Source: Meconema thalassinum (lineage: Eukaryota > Arthropoda > Insecta > Orthoptera > Tettigoniidae). Taken from it: 64,000 nucleotides of DNA. The stretch's first letter is position 1. Each line of letters opens with the position of its first letter. Below the pieces are notes generated by a model, which was given only the letters and a program-made list of their open reading frames with translations, did no database searches and was not told where the DNA came from. Location of the stretch: contig OX336393.1 of NCBI GenBank assembly GCA_946902985.2, positions 363,054,779 to 363,118,778 of the forward strand, in the 5' to 3' direction. Shown in pieces: positions 1 through 12,044 of this stretch. Both the position numbers and the translations under genes were made by a program.

Positions 1-424
1 CAGAATTTGTCTGATAACCGGTGTTAATTGTGATGGTTGTATTAGTGTATGTTATCTGTGATTCAGGTAAGGACTTCCTACGTTTGCTACCAAATGCTAC
101 TATCGACGACACCCAGCTGCGGACTTGGCTACTAGATGCCATCTATGCCAGCACCTGGCGCCAAACGTTGGAACTAATATAGCGTTATCATTAATTCTAA
201 CCTGCAAAGTGTGGCTTCACACAAGTATAGTTAGAGGAAGGTTCATTTACATGCCATAAATATCTGGCATGAGCCCACCGGCTTTACTTCCCCTCCGAAG
301 GAAGGCATACTGAGGGTTTTTAACGCTCTTAAAATATCCGATGACTTCAGCCGGGTTTGATCCCGTGACCTTGGGCATAGAAGCTCAGAATACTACCAAC
401 TACGCCACCGAAGCCGCTAATGGC
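1..424 (-). mobile_element. SINE family A (tRNA-headed), cut by window edge
   Basis: Reading the minus strand from 424, a tRNA-like head (GGCTTCGG start, A box near GTGGCGTAGTTGG, B box near GGTCACGGGATCAAACCC) is followed by the family A body. The typical 3' module (cacaattaacaccggttatc, cagacaaattctg) runs out of the window at base 1. It matches the other family A copies (for example 17588-18114 and 58715-59215) along its length. It is non-coding and would be transcribed by RNA polymerase III from internal promoters. Age is moderate, judging by scattered substitutions. Confidence 0.85.
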
Positions 425-858
425 GTGATTAAAGGCTTCCTTTCTTATTTCTTCCATTCTGTTCTTCGCGAGGAGGGTAACTTTTTAGTGCAGAAAGGGA
501 GAGAAGAGTAACTTCATTGTTTGTTATGTACGAGCAGAATATCTCGCTTCGCTTGTGAATATTACGTCACTTAATTAGAAGATGCAGGAGGCTGTGAGAA
601 ATGTTTTACACGGACAAGAAGTGACGGGACTAGGAAATTCATCTTCTTCACATGCACACACCCGAACATCAAAGAGGCCACTCAGATCTTACGGTGAAGT
701 AGGAGATCGAGTACAGACTGCAGCGATTGAAGTGGTCACACACTTAGCGAAGTGGAGTCGAGTGAGCGCTCCATTCACCTTCATTTCGTTAGTACAGTTT
801 AGACATTAGTAACTTGCGAAGCCTAAACGCTCAATATTGAGCAGGGGAAATTAGAATA
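425..858. other. No recognisable feature
   Basis: Unique-looking sequence between a SINE and an AT microsatellite. The only frame over 60 codons (582-809, plus) has no family resemblance, no splice context I can support and ordinary composition, so I treat it as chance. Confidence 0.5.
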
Positions 859-902
859 AACAAATAAATAAATAAATAAATAAATTAATTAATTAATTAA
901 TC
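859..902. repeat. (AAAT)n/(AATT)n microsatellite
   Basis: Runs of aaat then aatt tetramers directly precede the Helentron-like element at 903. It may be part of that element's 5' flank or an independent simple repeat. Confidence 0.9.
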
Positions 903-2755
903 TATATATACAAATCAATATTACGTGATAGTTTGTCTGTATGTCTGTGGGTATGTCTCCTATGCGTTCATATACCATTCGGCCGATTACGATGAAACTT
1001 GGGTGAGATGTTGGGTACACTCCAAGGAAGGTTTCTGACTTAGTAAATCTATTTTACAATAGGTAGCGCACGCGTAGATTCAACAAATGAGCGACGATGC
1101 GCGAAGCATTTCAACAAAGTCCCGTATGTGTTCATATACCATTCGTCCGATAGCGATGAAACTTGGGTGAGATGTTGTGTACACTTACGTGAAGGTTTCA
1201 AAATTAATGAATACATTTCACAGTAGATAGCGCACAAGTAGATTCAACAAATGAGCGACGACACGCAATGCGTTTCAACAAAGTCCCGTATGCATTCATA
1301 TACCATTCGTCCGATAGGTATGAAACTTGCGTAAAATGTTGTGTACACTGCAGGGAAATTTTCTGGCTTAGTACATCCACTTTACAATAGGCAGCGCACG
1401 AGTAGATTCAACAAATGAGCTACGACGCGCGAAGCATTTCAACAAAGTCACGTTTGCATTCATATACCATTCGTCCGATAGCGATGAAACTAGGCTGAGA
1501 TTTTGTGTGCACTCCAGGGAAGGTTTCTAGCTTTGTAAATCCCTTTAAAAAAAGGTAGAGCACGAGTAGAATCAACAAATGAGCAACGACGCGCGAAGCG
1601 TTTCAACAAAGTCCCATATAATTTCATATACCATTCATCCAATAGCGATGAAACTTGGGTGAGATGTTGTGTACACTCCAGGGAAGGTTTCTGGCTTAGT
1701 ACATACATTTTACAATAGGTATCGCACCAGTAGATTCAACAAATGAGTGACGACACGCAATGCGTTTCAACAAAGTCCCGTATGCATTCATGTACCATTC
1801 GTCCGTAGCTATGAAACTTGGGTGAGATGTTGTGTACACGTCATGGAAAATTTCTGGCTTAGTAAATCCACTATACAATATGCAGCGCACAAGTTGATTC
1901 AACAAATGAGGGACGACGCGCGAAGCGTTTCAACATCGTCCCGTATAAGGTCATATACCATTCTGCCGTTAGCGGTGAAACTTGGGTGAAATATGGTGGA
2001 CACTCCAAGGAAGGTTTCTGGCTTAGTAAATACATTTCACAGTAGGTAGCACACGAGTAGATTCGACAAATGTACGACGACATGCGGAGCGTTTCAATAC
2101 AGTCCCCTATGTCTTCATATCCCATTAGTCCGATAGCGATGAAACTTGGGTGAGATGTTGTGGACACTTACGTGACTGTTTCTAACTTAGTAAATACATT
2201 TTACAGTAGGTAGCGCACGAGTAGATTCAACAAATGAGTGACGGAGCGTGAACCGTTTAAACAAAATCAGGTATGCGTTCATATACTATTCATCCGATTG
2301 CGATGAAATCAGTTATTGTATACCCGCCAGGGAAGCGGACTTAGTAAATCCATTTCACAATAAGTAGCGCAAGAGTAGATTCAACAAATGAGTGACTGCG
2401 CACGAATCGTTTAAACAAAACCCCGTATACGTGCATATACAATTCATCCGATTGCAATGAATCATTGATGAGTTATTGTGTACACGCCAGGGAAGGGTTT
2501 CGACTTAGTAAATCCATTTCACAACAGGTAGCGTACGAGTAGATTCAACAAATGAGTGACAGCGATGAAACTATTGAAAGTTGTTGTGCACGCTTCCACG
2601 AATGGTTCTAAATTAGAAAATCCATTTTACGATAGCTTAGAGGAAGTTAACATGTTGTGTATCCAAAAGCACTTCAAGAAACTGAATTTCAACGCCAACA
2701 CTTTCTTTGATTGGCATTGCAACGCATGCCGGGTACAGCTTGTTAATTTATAAAA
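903..2755 (+). mobile_element. Helentron/DINE-like non-autonomous element with 164-bp tandem array
   Basis: A short GTCT-type microsatellite (933-960) is followed by about ten tandem copies of a 164-bp unit and then a unique 3' end containing aacgcatgccgggtacagct. Established knowledge: Helentron-related elements (DINE-1 of Drosophila) carry a GTCY microsatellite, tandem minisatellite copies and no coding capacity. The same layout occurs at 42640, 57150 and (minus) 32955 in this window. Assignment to Helentrons is inference; the terminal motifs were not verified. Confidence 0.5.
955..2640 (+). repeat. 164-bp tandem repeat, about 10 copies
   Basis: The marker caacaaatga recurs at 1081, 1245, 1409, 1573, 1737, 1900, 2064 (variant), 2228, 2382 and 2546. 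Steps are 164 bases except one of 163 and one of 154. Each unit contains a segment near catataccattcgtccgat and gatgaaacttgggtgagatg. Copies differ by substitutions but almost never by indels. Short minus-strand frames across it are by-products of the repeat. Confidence 0.95.
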
Positions 2756-2868
2756 AATACGTAAATATAAAAATACGTAAATACATAAATACGTAAATTC
2801 TTAAATACGTAAATACATAAATAAATACATGAATGAATAAATACATAAATAAATCATAAATAAAGCGT
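2752..2868. repeat. (TAAATACG/TAAATACA)n octamer microsatellite
   Basis: Degenerate octamers aaatacgt, aaatacat and aaataaat follow the Helentron-like 3' end. It is simple low-complexity A/T-rich DNA with no coding potential. Confidence 0.9.
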
Positions 2869-2884
2869 TGTTGTTGTATAATTA

Positions 2885-3230
2885 CTTTAGTGATTTAGGA
2901 CATAATGGTCATTAGCCCCATGAGCTTGGGTGAATGTTGAGTTTGTCTGATAACTACAATAGTATTTATGTGTTGATTGTAGTAGTTTGTGTAACTATAT
3001 AGTCGACAATTTGGATATATGCCCCAGGGCATGAGATGACTCATCATCTCCGGATTTTCCTGGGGGGAATGTGGAAAAACATAGGGTGATATCACATTCA
3101 GGATAACAGCTGTCAGAGTGGAACCTCTGATACCCAGACAATTATCTTCCTCCGTGGCAGCGAATTATCCTTACGTTAACAATAACCAGCATTAACTTAA
3201 GCCGTGAAACGATCCCGTGCCACCGCGGTT
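2885..3230 (-). mobile_element. SINE family F, minus strand
   Basis: The 2890-3100 stretch (ggtcattagccccatgagct, then ttgtctgataactacaatag) is the reverse complement of the 3' half of the family F copy at 21060-21390, and 62840-62965 carries the same segment. The end at 3230 (gtgccaccgcgg) would be the tRNA-like head, but it is too diverged for a clear A/B box call. Confidence 0.6.
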
Positions 3231-3395
3231 TAAATAATTAATTGATCCTATTACGGATATGGAACATCGAATGCACTACTTCAAATATTAACATAGATGT
3301 CTCATTCCTGGTCGTAACGTTGCTAAAAATATCTAGTGAAATTTATAATTGTAGTTACTCAGTGTAACGGAGGAATTTTTATCGTTGTTATGGTG

Positions 3396-3800
3396 GTTAT
3401 TATTATTATTATCATTATAATTATTATTATAGCATTAAGATATGCTATAGCAGCTTGGGAAAATCAAAACACAACTTTAATTAATAATCTTCAAGATAGC
3501 CAAAAGAGGTTCTTTAAATATTTCACTGATATCCCTTATTTTAATATTAAAGAGTTGTTTCAAATTACTGTACTGAATCTCTACTACCATGATCTAAGAT
3601 TCAGGCATAATGTCTCTCGCAACATACAAACAAGAGCCATAACACGTACTAAATATGTAAAAACTTTATTTATAAATACCCATGGCTTCAAGAGACTAAA
3701 TTATATTATACCATCACTACTTAATGAACTACCTCCTGGATTGACGAACATGAACAGCAAACAACTAGCTATACGTCGCATTAAAAATATTACCTAAGTA
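3396..3800 (+). pseudogene. LINE reverse-transcriptase C-terminal relic (CR1/Jockey-like type)
   Basis: After an (ATT)n stretch (3397-3430) an open frame continues to the stop at 3797. From residue about 33 it reads like the post-catalytic end of CR1/Jockey-type reverse transcriptases: a YAIAAWENQ start, a KELFQITVLNLYYHD segment and a final LNYIIPSLLNELPPG motif, the typical fold-closing tryptophan/leucine-proline end. Fingers, catalytic YADD and endonuclease are missing. The apparent upstream start lies in the poly-isoleucine produced by the microsatellite and is not real. It is a 5'-truncated dead copy. Confidence 0.7.
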
Positions 3801-3859
3801 AACATTAACTCATAACATAAATTTATTAAGATAACTACTGTAGTGTAACTTTTTGTGTC

Positions 3860-4575
3860 TTTAATTATTTACATTAATATTCTTATCATTATCACCAATA
3901 TAATTATAATTACAAAACAATTGCATGCACTCTGGTATTGAAATATAATCTATATATATGTTGCAAATAATAATTAATATGTCTCACAGATAATCTGTAC
4001 TGTCATCAGATTCGTGAGACATATCACAATAATGTAACATAAATAGTATTTAATAAATAAATTAAATTAAATTAAAATTCCTGGAAACAGGAAGGTTATA
4101 AAAGGACGACTAAGTAAAGTAGCCCTTATTATTATTGTTAGTTATTGTTAATGGAGTATGACAGTTAAAAACTCCATGGATATAATAACTCATAGTCATT
4201 AATATCATTGTAGCAGATATATTTATTTATGAAATTCAATTGGAAAGGTGTGATATGAATACCATTGACAATCGATTACAGATTTAATGATGGATTGTGC
4301 CGATATCGGTTATCGGCAGCTATAAATAAGATTGATCCATCCCAGAATATTTCTAATACCCTTTGGACCAGCCGTCAGGTGAATTAATACGGCATCATCG
4401 TTTGGAGTTGGACCAAAATAATTGGAGATCATGAATTTGATCTTAGCAGGTGAATTGATGCCACGGTTAACCGTTCTGAAGGTGATAAAAATTCTATCTT
4501 GCTGTCGCAAAGATTTGAATGAAATGTACCGACCTAAGAAATGTTAAAACGTATTTTACAAGATGTTCTAGTGGT
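3860..4575. other. AT-rich spacer with one small hairpin
   Basis: No gene or repeat family recognised. An imperfect inverted repeat (tatgtctcacagat... against ...gtgagacata, about 3977-4022) could fold, but nothing else supports a function. Confidence 0.5.
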
Positions 4576-4578
4576 TAC

Positions 4579-4587
4579 TGTTACTGC

Positions 4588-4619
<32 letters not shown>
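4579..4619. repeat. (GTT)n microsatellite
   Basis: About 12 TTG/GTT triplets. A longer (GTT)n at 61857 is a LINE tail on the other strand; here no LINE coding sequence is visible next to it. Confidence 0.9.
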
Positions 4620-4621
<2 letters not shown>

Positions 4622-4694
4622 AGGGGAAGAACATTGAGGTAATCTGACCCAAAGATATTCTAATTCGTTTCTATTTGTGATGGTGCTGACAGCA

Positions 4695-5008
4695 GTGGCT
4701 ACGCTGGCTAAATCGCAGCGTTAGATCATGGGACCAAGCTCTCTGCTGACTCGGTAGAAGCGTGGGTTCAAGCCCCACTGCGGCCGTCCTTGAAATAATT
4801 TTCCGTGGTTTCCCATTTTCAACACCAGACAACTGCTGGGACGGTACCTACAGACAGGCCACGGCCGCTTCCTTCCACATCTTTGCCCAGTATCATTCAT
4901 TCATCTTCATCAATTCCATCTCTCATCCTGACGCGCAGGTCGCCCACGTGCGTCGACTAGAAAGACCTGCACTCGGCCTCTCAGGAGGCCACACGACAAA
5001 AAAAATAT
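4695..5008 (+). mobile_element. SINE family D
   Basis: tRNA-like head (gtggctacgctggctaaat; B box gtgggttcaagcccc) is followed by the shared core (ttttccgtggtttcccattt; ggccacggccgcttcctt). The family D 3' end (gacctgcactcggcctctca, ggaggccacacgac) is followed by an A-tail. It matches 45529-45837 on the other strand almost end to end. Confidence 0.88.
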
Positions 5009-5189
5009 TGTAATGATGTATTGGTCAAGTTACTTGCCTCCCACCAGAGCGGACCGGATTAGTTTCTCGGTCAGTGCATGTAAGATAATTGAGGTGAAAT
5101 TTCGTGTCCTGTGGTTTGGATTCAAAGTTAAAATTGAGATTCTGTGGCTCATGATCGCGAGATTCCATTCTTCCTTCCTAAACGTTTAT

Positions 5190-5600
5190 TAGCCACCTCC
5201 TGGTGTAGCGACTAACGTTCTTGGCTGTCACCAAGGAGGTCTGGCTTTGATCCTCGGCTCTGCCAAGACATTGAATTCTGGTCTGAGGGCTGGAACGGGA
5301 TACACTAAGCCCCGTGAGACAAAACTGAGATGAGGTGGGTTTAATTCCTATCTCGGCCATCCTGGAAGTAATTATCCATGGTTTCACAATTGTAAATGCC
5401 GAGATGTTCTTAACGTAAGGCCACGGCTTCCTCCTTACCAATCCTCGCCGGAATTACAAATACACTCTACTATAGACACCACAATTAGGCAAGGTATCAG
5501 TCGAAATCTACCTACACACACACACCCAACTACATGGGGTAAAATGACCGTGATGTCCGATCCCCTCGTATGAAACAACAACAACAACGACATTTTTAAT
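5190..5600 (+). mobile_element. SINE family E
   Basis: Head with cacctcctggtgtagcgact (A-box-like) and a B-box-like segment near ggctttgatcctcggctctg. The E-specific segment (ctgagggctggaacgggata) follows, then a second promoter-like stretch and core (gccatcctggaagtaattat; aaggccacggcttcc). The 3' tail module ends in gatgtccgatcccctcgtat and a CAA-rich tail. Parallel copies: 37808-38215 and 42213-42572. Confidence 0.82.
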
Positions 5601-5751
5601 AATTTCTGAATTTGCCATCAAACGATTAGTTTGAATGGATCACTTAATTAATTTTTTAGTCACATATTACGGAATAGTTTCCGCACTTTGATTTTCGGAA
5701 AAGCGGGATTCGACAAAGTAGAGTCACATAGAAAATAGGTCACATAGTGGG

Positions 5752-6018
5752 GGTTTTGGGTTTAATTTCCACCTCAGACATTTTAAAATCTGTTCTCTGT
5801 TGTTCCCCGACTTATACTACAGGAAAATGCTGAGATGGTACCTAACAGGAAACCACAGGCGTTTCCTTTCCAATATTACCCTCAATTATTTCTATAACAG
5901 ACACCACAATAGCATAGGCTTCAGAAATATTACACATACGTGACAGTTAGGTATACACATACAAACCCAGAGTCACGGGGCTGATGACTAAGATATCTAA
6001 ATCTCTAAATGGAACAGA
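5752..6018 (+). mobile_element. SINE family E/F core-plus-tail fragment
   Basis: A headless copy: starts at ggttttgggtttaatttcca, has a diverged core (aggaaaatgctgagatggta, aaaccacaggcgtttccttt) and ends with the shared tail (cacggggctgatgactaaga). Strongly mutated, so old. Confidence 0.65.
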
Positions 6019-6027
6019 AAAAGCTCT

Positions 6028-6152
6028 TCTCAGTTTTTGCATCATCCTCAGACCAGAATTAAATTTCTTGGCAGAGCTTAGCATCGAACCCGGACCTTAA
6101 GTGCGACAGCCAAGAATGCTAGTACTTCACCATGAGGTGGTCACTTGCCTTG
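6028..6152 (-). mobile_element. SINE family E head fragment
   Basis: On the minus strand from 6152: accacctcatggtgaagtac, gccaagaa... and tctgccaagaaatttaattc match the first 120 bases of family E. It faces the plus-strand fragment 5752-6018, so the two halves of E lie in opposite orientation, pointing to rearrangement or two insertions. Confidence 0.7.
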
Positions 6153-6154
6153 TT

Positions 6155-6862
6155 GTAGATGACCATAGTCTCTATTATTCTAAGTACAGACCCAGTCATC
6201 ATTGACGTCAGTTTCAACAAACCCATTAGCTCCATTTATTCATCAAAGAAGATTAAAGGTAGAACGTCTGACGGTGATTCTCCTCGCATGTCACATGCAC
6301 GCTTCGTTTACATTGGGAAATAAAAAAGAACCAGGCTGGTAGTGGATTTCTTCTGTTTACATCATACGGTCATATAGAAGTTTGGCTTGTCATAAAAGCG
6401 AATCGATGTCAAGTTAGTTACCTGTTTGCTCGGTAAATAGCGTGGGTTTTTGCTAACTGGTTGACAGACGGAGCGATCGCGTGCTTGCTGCTACTACTCT
6501 ACAGTACTAATCCAACATTACTTCCACATCCGCCTCCACGCTTTGTTTTCCTGTCCAGAACACCCACTTGATTTTGATTTAGTTCTGACATTTAAATATG
6601 AAAACAATTCAGTGACAGTATAGGGGAGAATCCTACAATACTGGCCACTTTAACTTTTCTCATAACAAATAAAATATTGTGTGGTGTGAGATTTTAAAGC
6701 ACTAATCTCGTGCTTCATTAAATGCTTTCCCAATGTCAGGGCCAGGATTTCCATGAAATGTTAGCAGGAGTTTCTAATATTTAAAGATGCAACAAAGCAT
6801 AATATTCAAGAAATGCGGATAAACCATCTTCTGCCAGTACCAGCCAGTTACTGTTGTGTGAA
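6155..6862. other. No recognisable feature
   Basis: About 700 bases of mixed composition. I see no family match, tandem repeat, or open frame worth annotating. Confidence 0.5.
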
Positions 6863-6863
6863 G

Positions 6864-7237
6864 CGGCTTTGGTGGCGTAGTTGGTAACATGCTGAACTGC
6901 TGTGCCCAAGATCGTGGATCCAAACCCTGCCAAGTCGTCGTATTTTTTAAGAGCGTTAAATCCTTCAGTATGCCTTCGTTCGGAGGGGAAGTAAAGCTGG
7001 CGGTCCCATGTCATAAATTTATGGCATGTAAACTATTCTTCCACTAACTAAACTTGTGTGAACATATATATTTCTGGATAGATATCGTTGAAGCGCTCTA
7101 TCAAAGTTCCAACGTTCACCACTAGGTGTCAGTGACATCTGGTAGCGAAAGTTGGAATTACTTGAAATTGAACGGAACTTTTAGCTCACCCCATGGGTGT
7201 CCGCATTGAAGCAGCTACTGCCTCTGGCGAACCGAAT
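6864..7237 (+). mobile_element. SINE family A, short-3'-end subtype (A2)
   Basis: Head: gcggctttggtggcgtagtt, then a B box near ggatccaaaccctgcc. The body includes tatgccttcgttcggagggg and aagttccaacgttcacc. It ends with the A2-specific 3' segment (accccatgggtgtccgcatt, gcagctactgcctctggcga) shared with 36822-36960 and, diverged, with 15655-16010. The (CTTA)n array starts at the next bases, in the place of a SINE tail. Confidence 0.88.
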
Positions 7238-7723
7238 TTGCTCACTTATTTACTTACTTAGCCACTTACTTACTTACTTACTTACTTATTTGCTCACTTA
7301 CTTACTCATTTGCTCACTTACTTATCAGCTTACTTACTTACTTATTTGCTCACTTACTTACTTATTTGCTCACTTACTTACTTATTAGCTCACTTACTTA
7401 CTTACTTATTAGCTCACTTACGTACTTACGTATTAGCTCACTTACTTACTTACTTACTTACTTACTTATTAGCTCACTTACTTACTTACTTACTCATTTG
7501 CTCACTTACTTACTTATTTGCTCACTTACGTACTTACGTATTAGCTTACTTACTTACTTACTTACTTATTAGCTCACTTACTTACTTATTTACTCAATTA
7601 CTTACTTATCAGCTCACTTACTTACTTATTTGCTCACTTACTTATTTGCTCACTTACTTACTTATTTGCTCACTTACTTATTTGCTCACTTACTTACTTA
7701 TTTACTCACTTACTTATTTGCTC

Positions 7724-7756
<33 letters not shown>

Positions 7757-9043
7757 TCAGCTCACTTACTTACTTACGTATTAGCTCACTTACTTACTTA
7801 TTTGCTCACTTACTTATTTGCTCACTTACTTACTTACTTATTTGCTCACTTACTTACTTACTTATTTGCTCACTTACTTACTTACTTATTTGCTCACTTA
7901 CTTACTTACTTATTTGCTCACTTACTTATTTGCTCACTTACTTACTTACTTATTTGCTCACTTACTTATTTGCTCACTTACTTACTTACTTACTTACTTA
8001 TTAGCTCACTTACTTACTTATTTGCTCACTTACTTACTTACTTATTTGCTCACTTACTTACTTACTTATTTACTCAGTTACTTACTTATCAGCTCACTTA
8101 CTTACTTACTTATTAGCTCACTTACTTACTTACTTATTAGCTCACTTACTTACTTATTTGCTCACTTACTTACTTATTTGCTCACTTACTTATTTGCTCA
8201 CTTACTTACTTACTTATTTGCTCACTTACTTACTTACTTATTTGCTCACTTACTTATTTGCTCACTTACTTACTTACTTATTTGCTCACTTACTTACTTA
8301 CTTATTTGCTCACTTACTTATTTGCTCACTTACTTACTTACTTATTTGCTCACTTACTTATTTGCTCACTTACTTACTTACTTACTTACTTACTTATTAG
8401 CTCACTTACTCACTTACTTATTAGCTCACTTACTTACTTACTTACTCACTTACTTATCAGCTCACTTACTTACTTACTCATTTGCTCACTTACTTACTTA
8501 TTTACTCACGTACTTACTTATCAGCTCACTTACTTACTTACTTATCAGCTCACTTACTTACTTACTTATCAGCTCACTTACTTACTTACTTATTTGCTCA
8601 CTTACTTACTTACTTATTTGCTCACTTACTTACTTACTCATTTGCTCACTTACTTACTTATTTACTCACTTACTTACTTATCAGCTCACTTACTTACTTA
8701 CTTATCAGCTCACTTACTTACTTACTTATCAGCTCACTTACTTACTTACTTATTTGCTCACTTACTTATTTGCTCACTTACTTACTTACTTATTTGCTCA
8801 CTTACTTACTTACTTATTTGCTCACTTACTTATTTGCTCACTTACTTACTTATTTACTCACTTACTTACTTATCAGCTCACTTACTTACTTACTTATTTG
8901 CTCACTTACTTACTTATTTGCTCACTTACTTACTTACTTACTTATTTGCTCACTTACTTATTTGCTCACTTACTTACTCATTTGCTCACTTACTTATTTG
9001 CTTACTTACTTACTTATTTGCTCACTTACTTACCTATTTGCTC

Positions 9044-9076
<33 letters not shown>

Positions 9077-12003
9077 TTAGCTCACTTACTTACTTACTTA
9101 TTTGCTCACTTACTTACTTACTTATTTGCTCACTTACTTACTTACTTATTTGCTCACTTACTTACTTACTTAATAGCTTACTTACTTACTTACTTATTTG
9201 CTCACTTACTTATTTGCTCACTTACTTACTTACTTATTTGCTCACTTACTTATTTGCTCACTTACTTACTTATTTACTCACTTACTTACTTACTTATTTG
9301 CTCACTTACTTATTTGCTCACTTACTTACTTACTTACTTATTTGCTCACTTACTTACTTATTTGCTCACTTACTTACTTACTTATTTGCTCACTTACTTA
9401 CTTACTTACTTATTTGCTCACTTACTTACTTACTTATTTGCTCACTTACTTACTTACTTATTTGCTTACTTACTTACTTACTTAATAGCTTACTTACTTA
9501 CTTACTTACTTACTTATTAGCTCACTTACTTACTTACTTATTTGCTCACTTACTTACTTACTTACTTATTTGCTCACTTACTTACTTACTTATTTGCTCA
9601 CTTACTTACTTACTTATTTGCTCACTTACTTACTTACTTAATAGCTTACTTACTTACTTACTCATTTGCTCACTTACTTATTTGCTCACTTACTTACTTA
9701 CTTATTAGCTCACTTACTTACTTACTTATTTGCTCACTTACTTACTTACTTATTTGCTTACTTACTTACTTACTTATTTGCTTACTTACTTACTTACTTA
9801 ATTGCTCACTTACTTACTTATTTATTTGCTCACTAACTTACTCATTTGCTCACTTAGTTACTTACTTATTTGCTCACTCACTTACTCATTTGCTCACTTA
9901 CTTACTTACTTATTTGCTCACTCACTTACTTATTTATTTGCTCACTCACTTACTCATTTGCTCACTTACTTACTTACTTATTTGCTCACTCACTTACTTA
10001 CTTATTTGCTCACTCACTTACTTACTCATTTGCTCACTTACTTAATTACTTATTTGCTCACTTACTTACTTACTTATTTGCTCACTTACTTACTTACTTA
10101 TTTGCTCACTTACTTACTTACTTATTTGCTCACTTACTTACTTATTTATTTGCTCTCTAACTTACTCATTTGCTCACTTAGTTACTTACTTATTTGCTCA
10201 CTCACTTACTCATTTGCTCACTTACTTACTTACTTATTTCCTCACTCACTTACTTATTTGCTCACTTACTTACTTATTTGCTCACTCACTTACTTATTTA
10301 TTTGCTCACTCACTTACTTACTTATTTGCTCACTTACTTACTTACTTATTTGCTCACTTACTTACTTACTTATTTTCTCACTTACTTACTTACTTATTTG
10401 CTCACTTACTTACTTACTTATTTGCTCACTTACTTACTTACTTATTTGCTCACTTACTTACTTACTTACTTAATAGCTTGCTTACTTACTTACTTACTTA
10501 TTTGCTCACTTACTTACTTATTTATTTGCTCACTAACTTACTCATTTGCTCACTTAGTTACTTACTTATTTGCTCACTCACTTACTCATTTGCTCACTTA
10601 CTTACTTACTTATTTGCTCACTCACTTACTTATTTATTTGCTCACTCACTTACTTACTTATTTGCTCACTTACTTACTTACTTATTTGCTCACTTACTTA
10701 CTTACTTACTTACTTATTTGCTCACTTACTTACTTACTTACTTATTTGCTCACTTACTTACTTACTTACTTATTTGCTCACTTACTTACTTATTTGCTCA
10801 CTTACTTACTTATTTGCTCACTTACTTACTTATTTGCTCACTTACTTACTTACTTATCAGCTCACTTACTTACTTACTTATCAGCTCACTTACTTACTTA
10901 CTTATTTGCTCACTTACTTACTTACTTATTTGCTCACTTACTTACTTACTTATTTGCTCACTTACTTACTTACTTAATAGCTTACTTACTTAATAGCTTA
11001 CTTACGTACTTACTTATTTGCTCACTTACTTACTTATTTATTTGCTCACTAACTTACTCATTTGCTCACTTACTTACTTACTTATTAGCTCACTTACTTA
11101 CTTATTTGCTCACTTACTTACTTACTTATTTGCTCACTTACTTACTTACTTATTTGCTCACTTACTTACTTACTTAATAGCTTACTTACTTAATAGCTTA
11201 CTTACGTACTTACTTATTTGCTCACTTACTTACTTACTTATTTGCTCACTTACTTACTTATTTATTTGCTCACTAACTTACTCATTTGCTCACTTACTTA
11301 CTTACTTATTTGCTCACTTACTTACTCATTTGCTCACTTACTTATTTGCTCACTTACTTACTTATCAGCTCACTTACTTACTTACTTATTTGCTCACTTA
11401 CTTACTTACTTACTTACTTACTTATTTGCTCACTTACTTACTTACTTACTTATTTGCTCACTTACTTACTTATTTGCTCACTTACTTACTTACTTATCAG
11501 CTCACTTACTTACTTATTCGCTCACTTACATACTTACTTATTTGCTCACTTACTTACTTACTTGCTCACTTACTTATTTATTTGCTCACTAACTTACTTA
11601 TTTGCTCTCTTACTTACTTACTTATCAGCTCAGTTACTTACCTACTTATCAGCTCACTTACTTACTTACTTATTTGCTCACTTACTTACTTACCTACTTA
11701 TTCACTCACTCACTGGCTCACTCGCCCACTTGCTTGCTTGCCCACTTGCTTGCTTGCCCACTTGCTTACTTGCCCACTTGCTTACTTGCTTACTTGCCCA
11801 CTTACTTAATTGCTTACTTATTTGCTTACTTACTTAATTGCTTGCTTGCTTACTCACTCACTCACTCACTCACTCACTCACTCACTCACTTGCTTACATG
11901 CCCACTTACTTAATTGCTTACTTATTTGCTTCCTTATTTACTTACTCAATTGCTTGCTAGCTTACTCACTCAGTCACTCACTCACTCAATTGCTTACTTG
12001 CCC

Positions 12004-12044
<41 letters not shown>

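Noticed and set aside
1490..2167. Series of minus frames with similar peptides (TQVSSL, DEWYM)
   Set aside because: Repetition comes from the 164-base tandem unit; frames break at different places in each unit.
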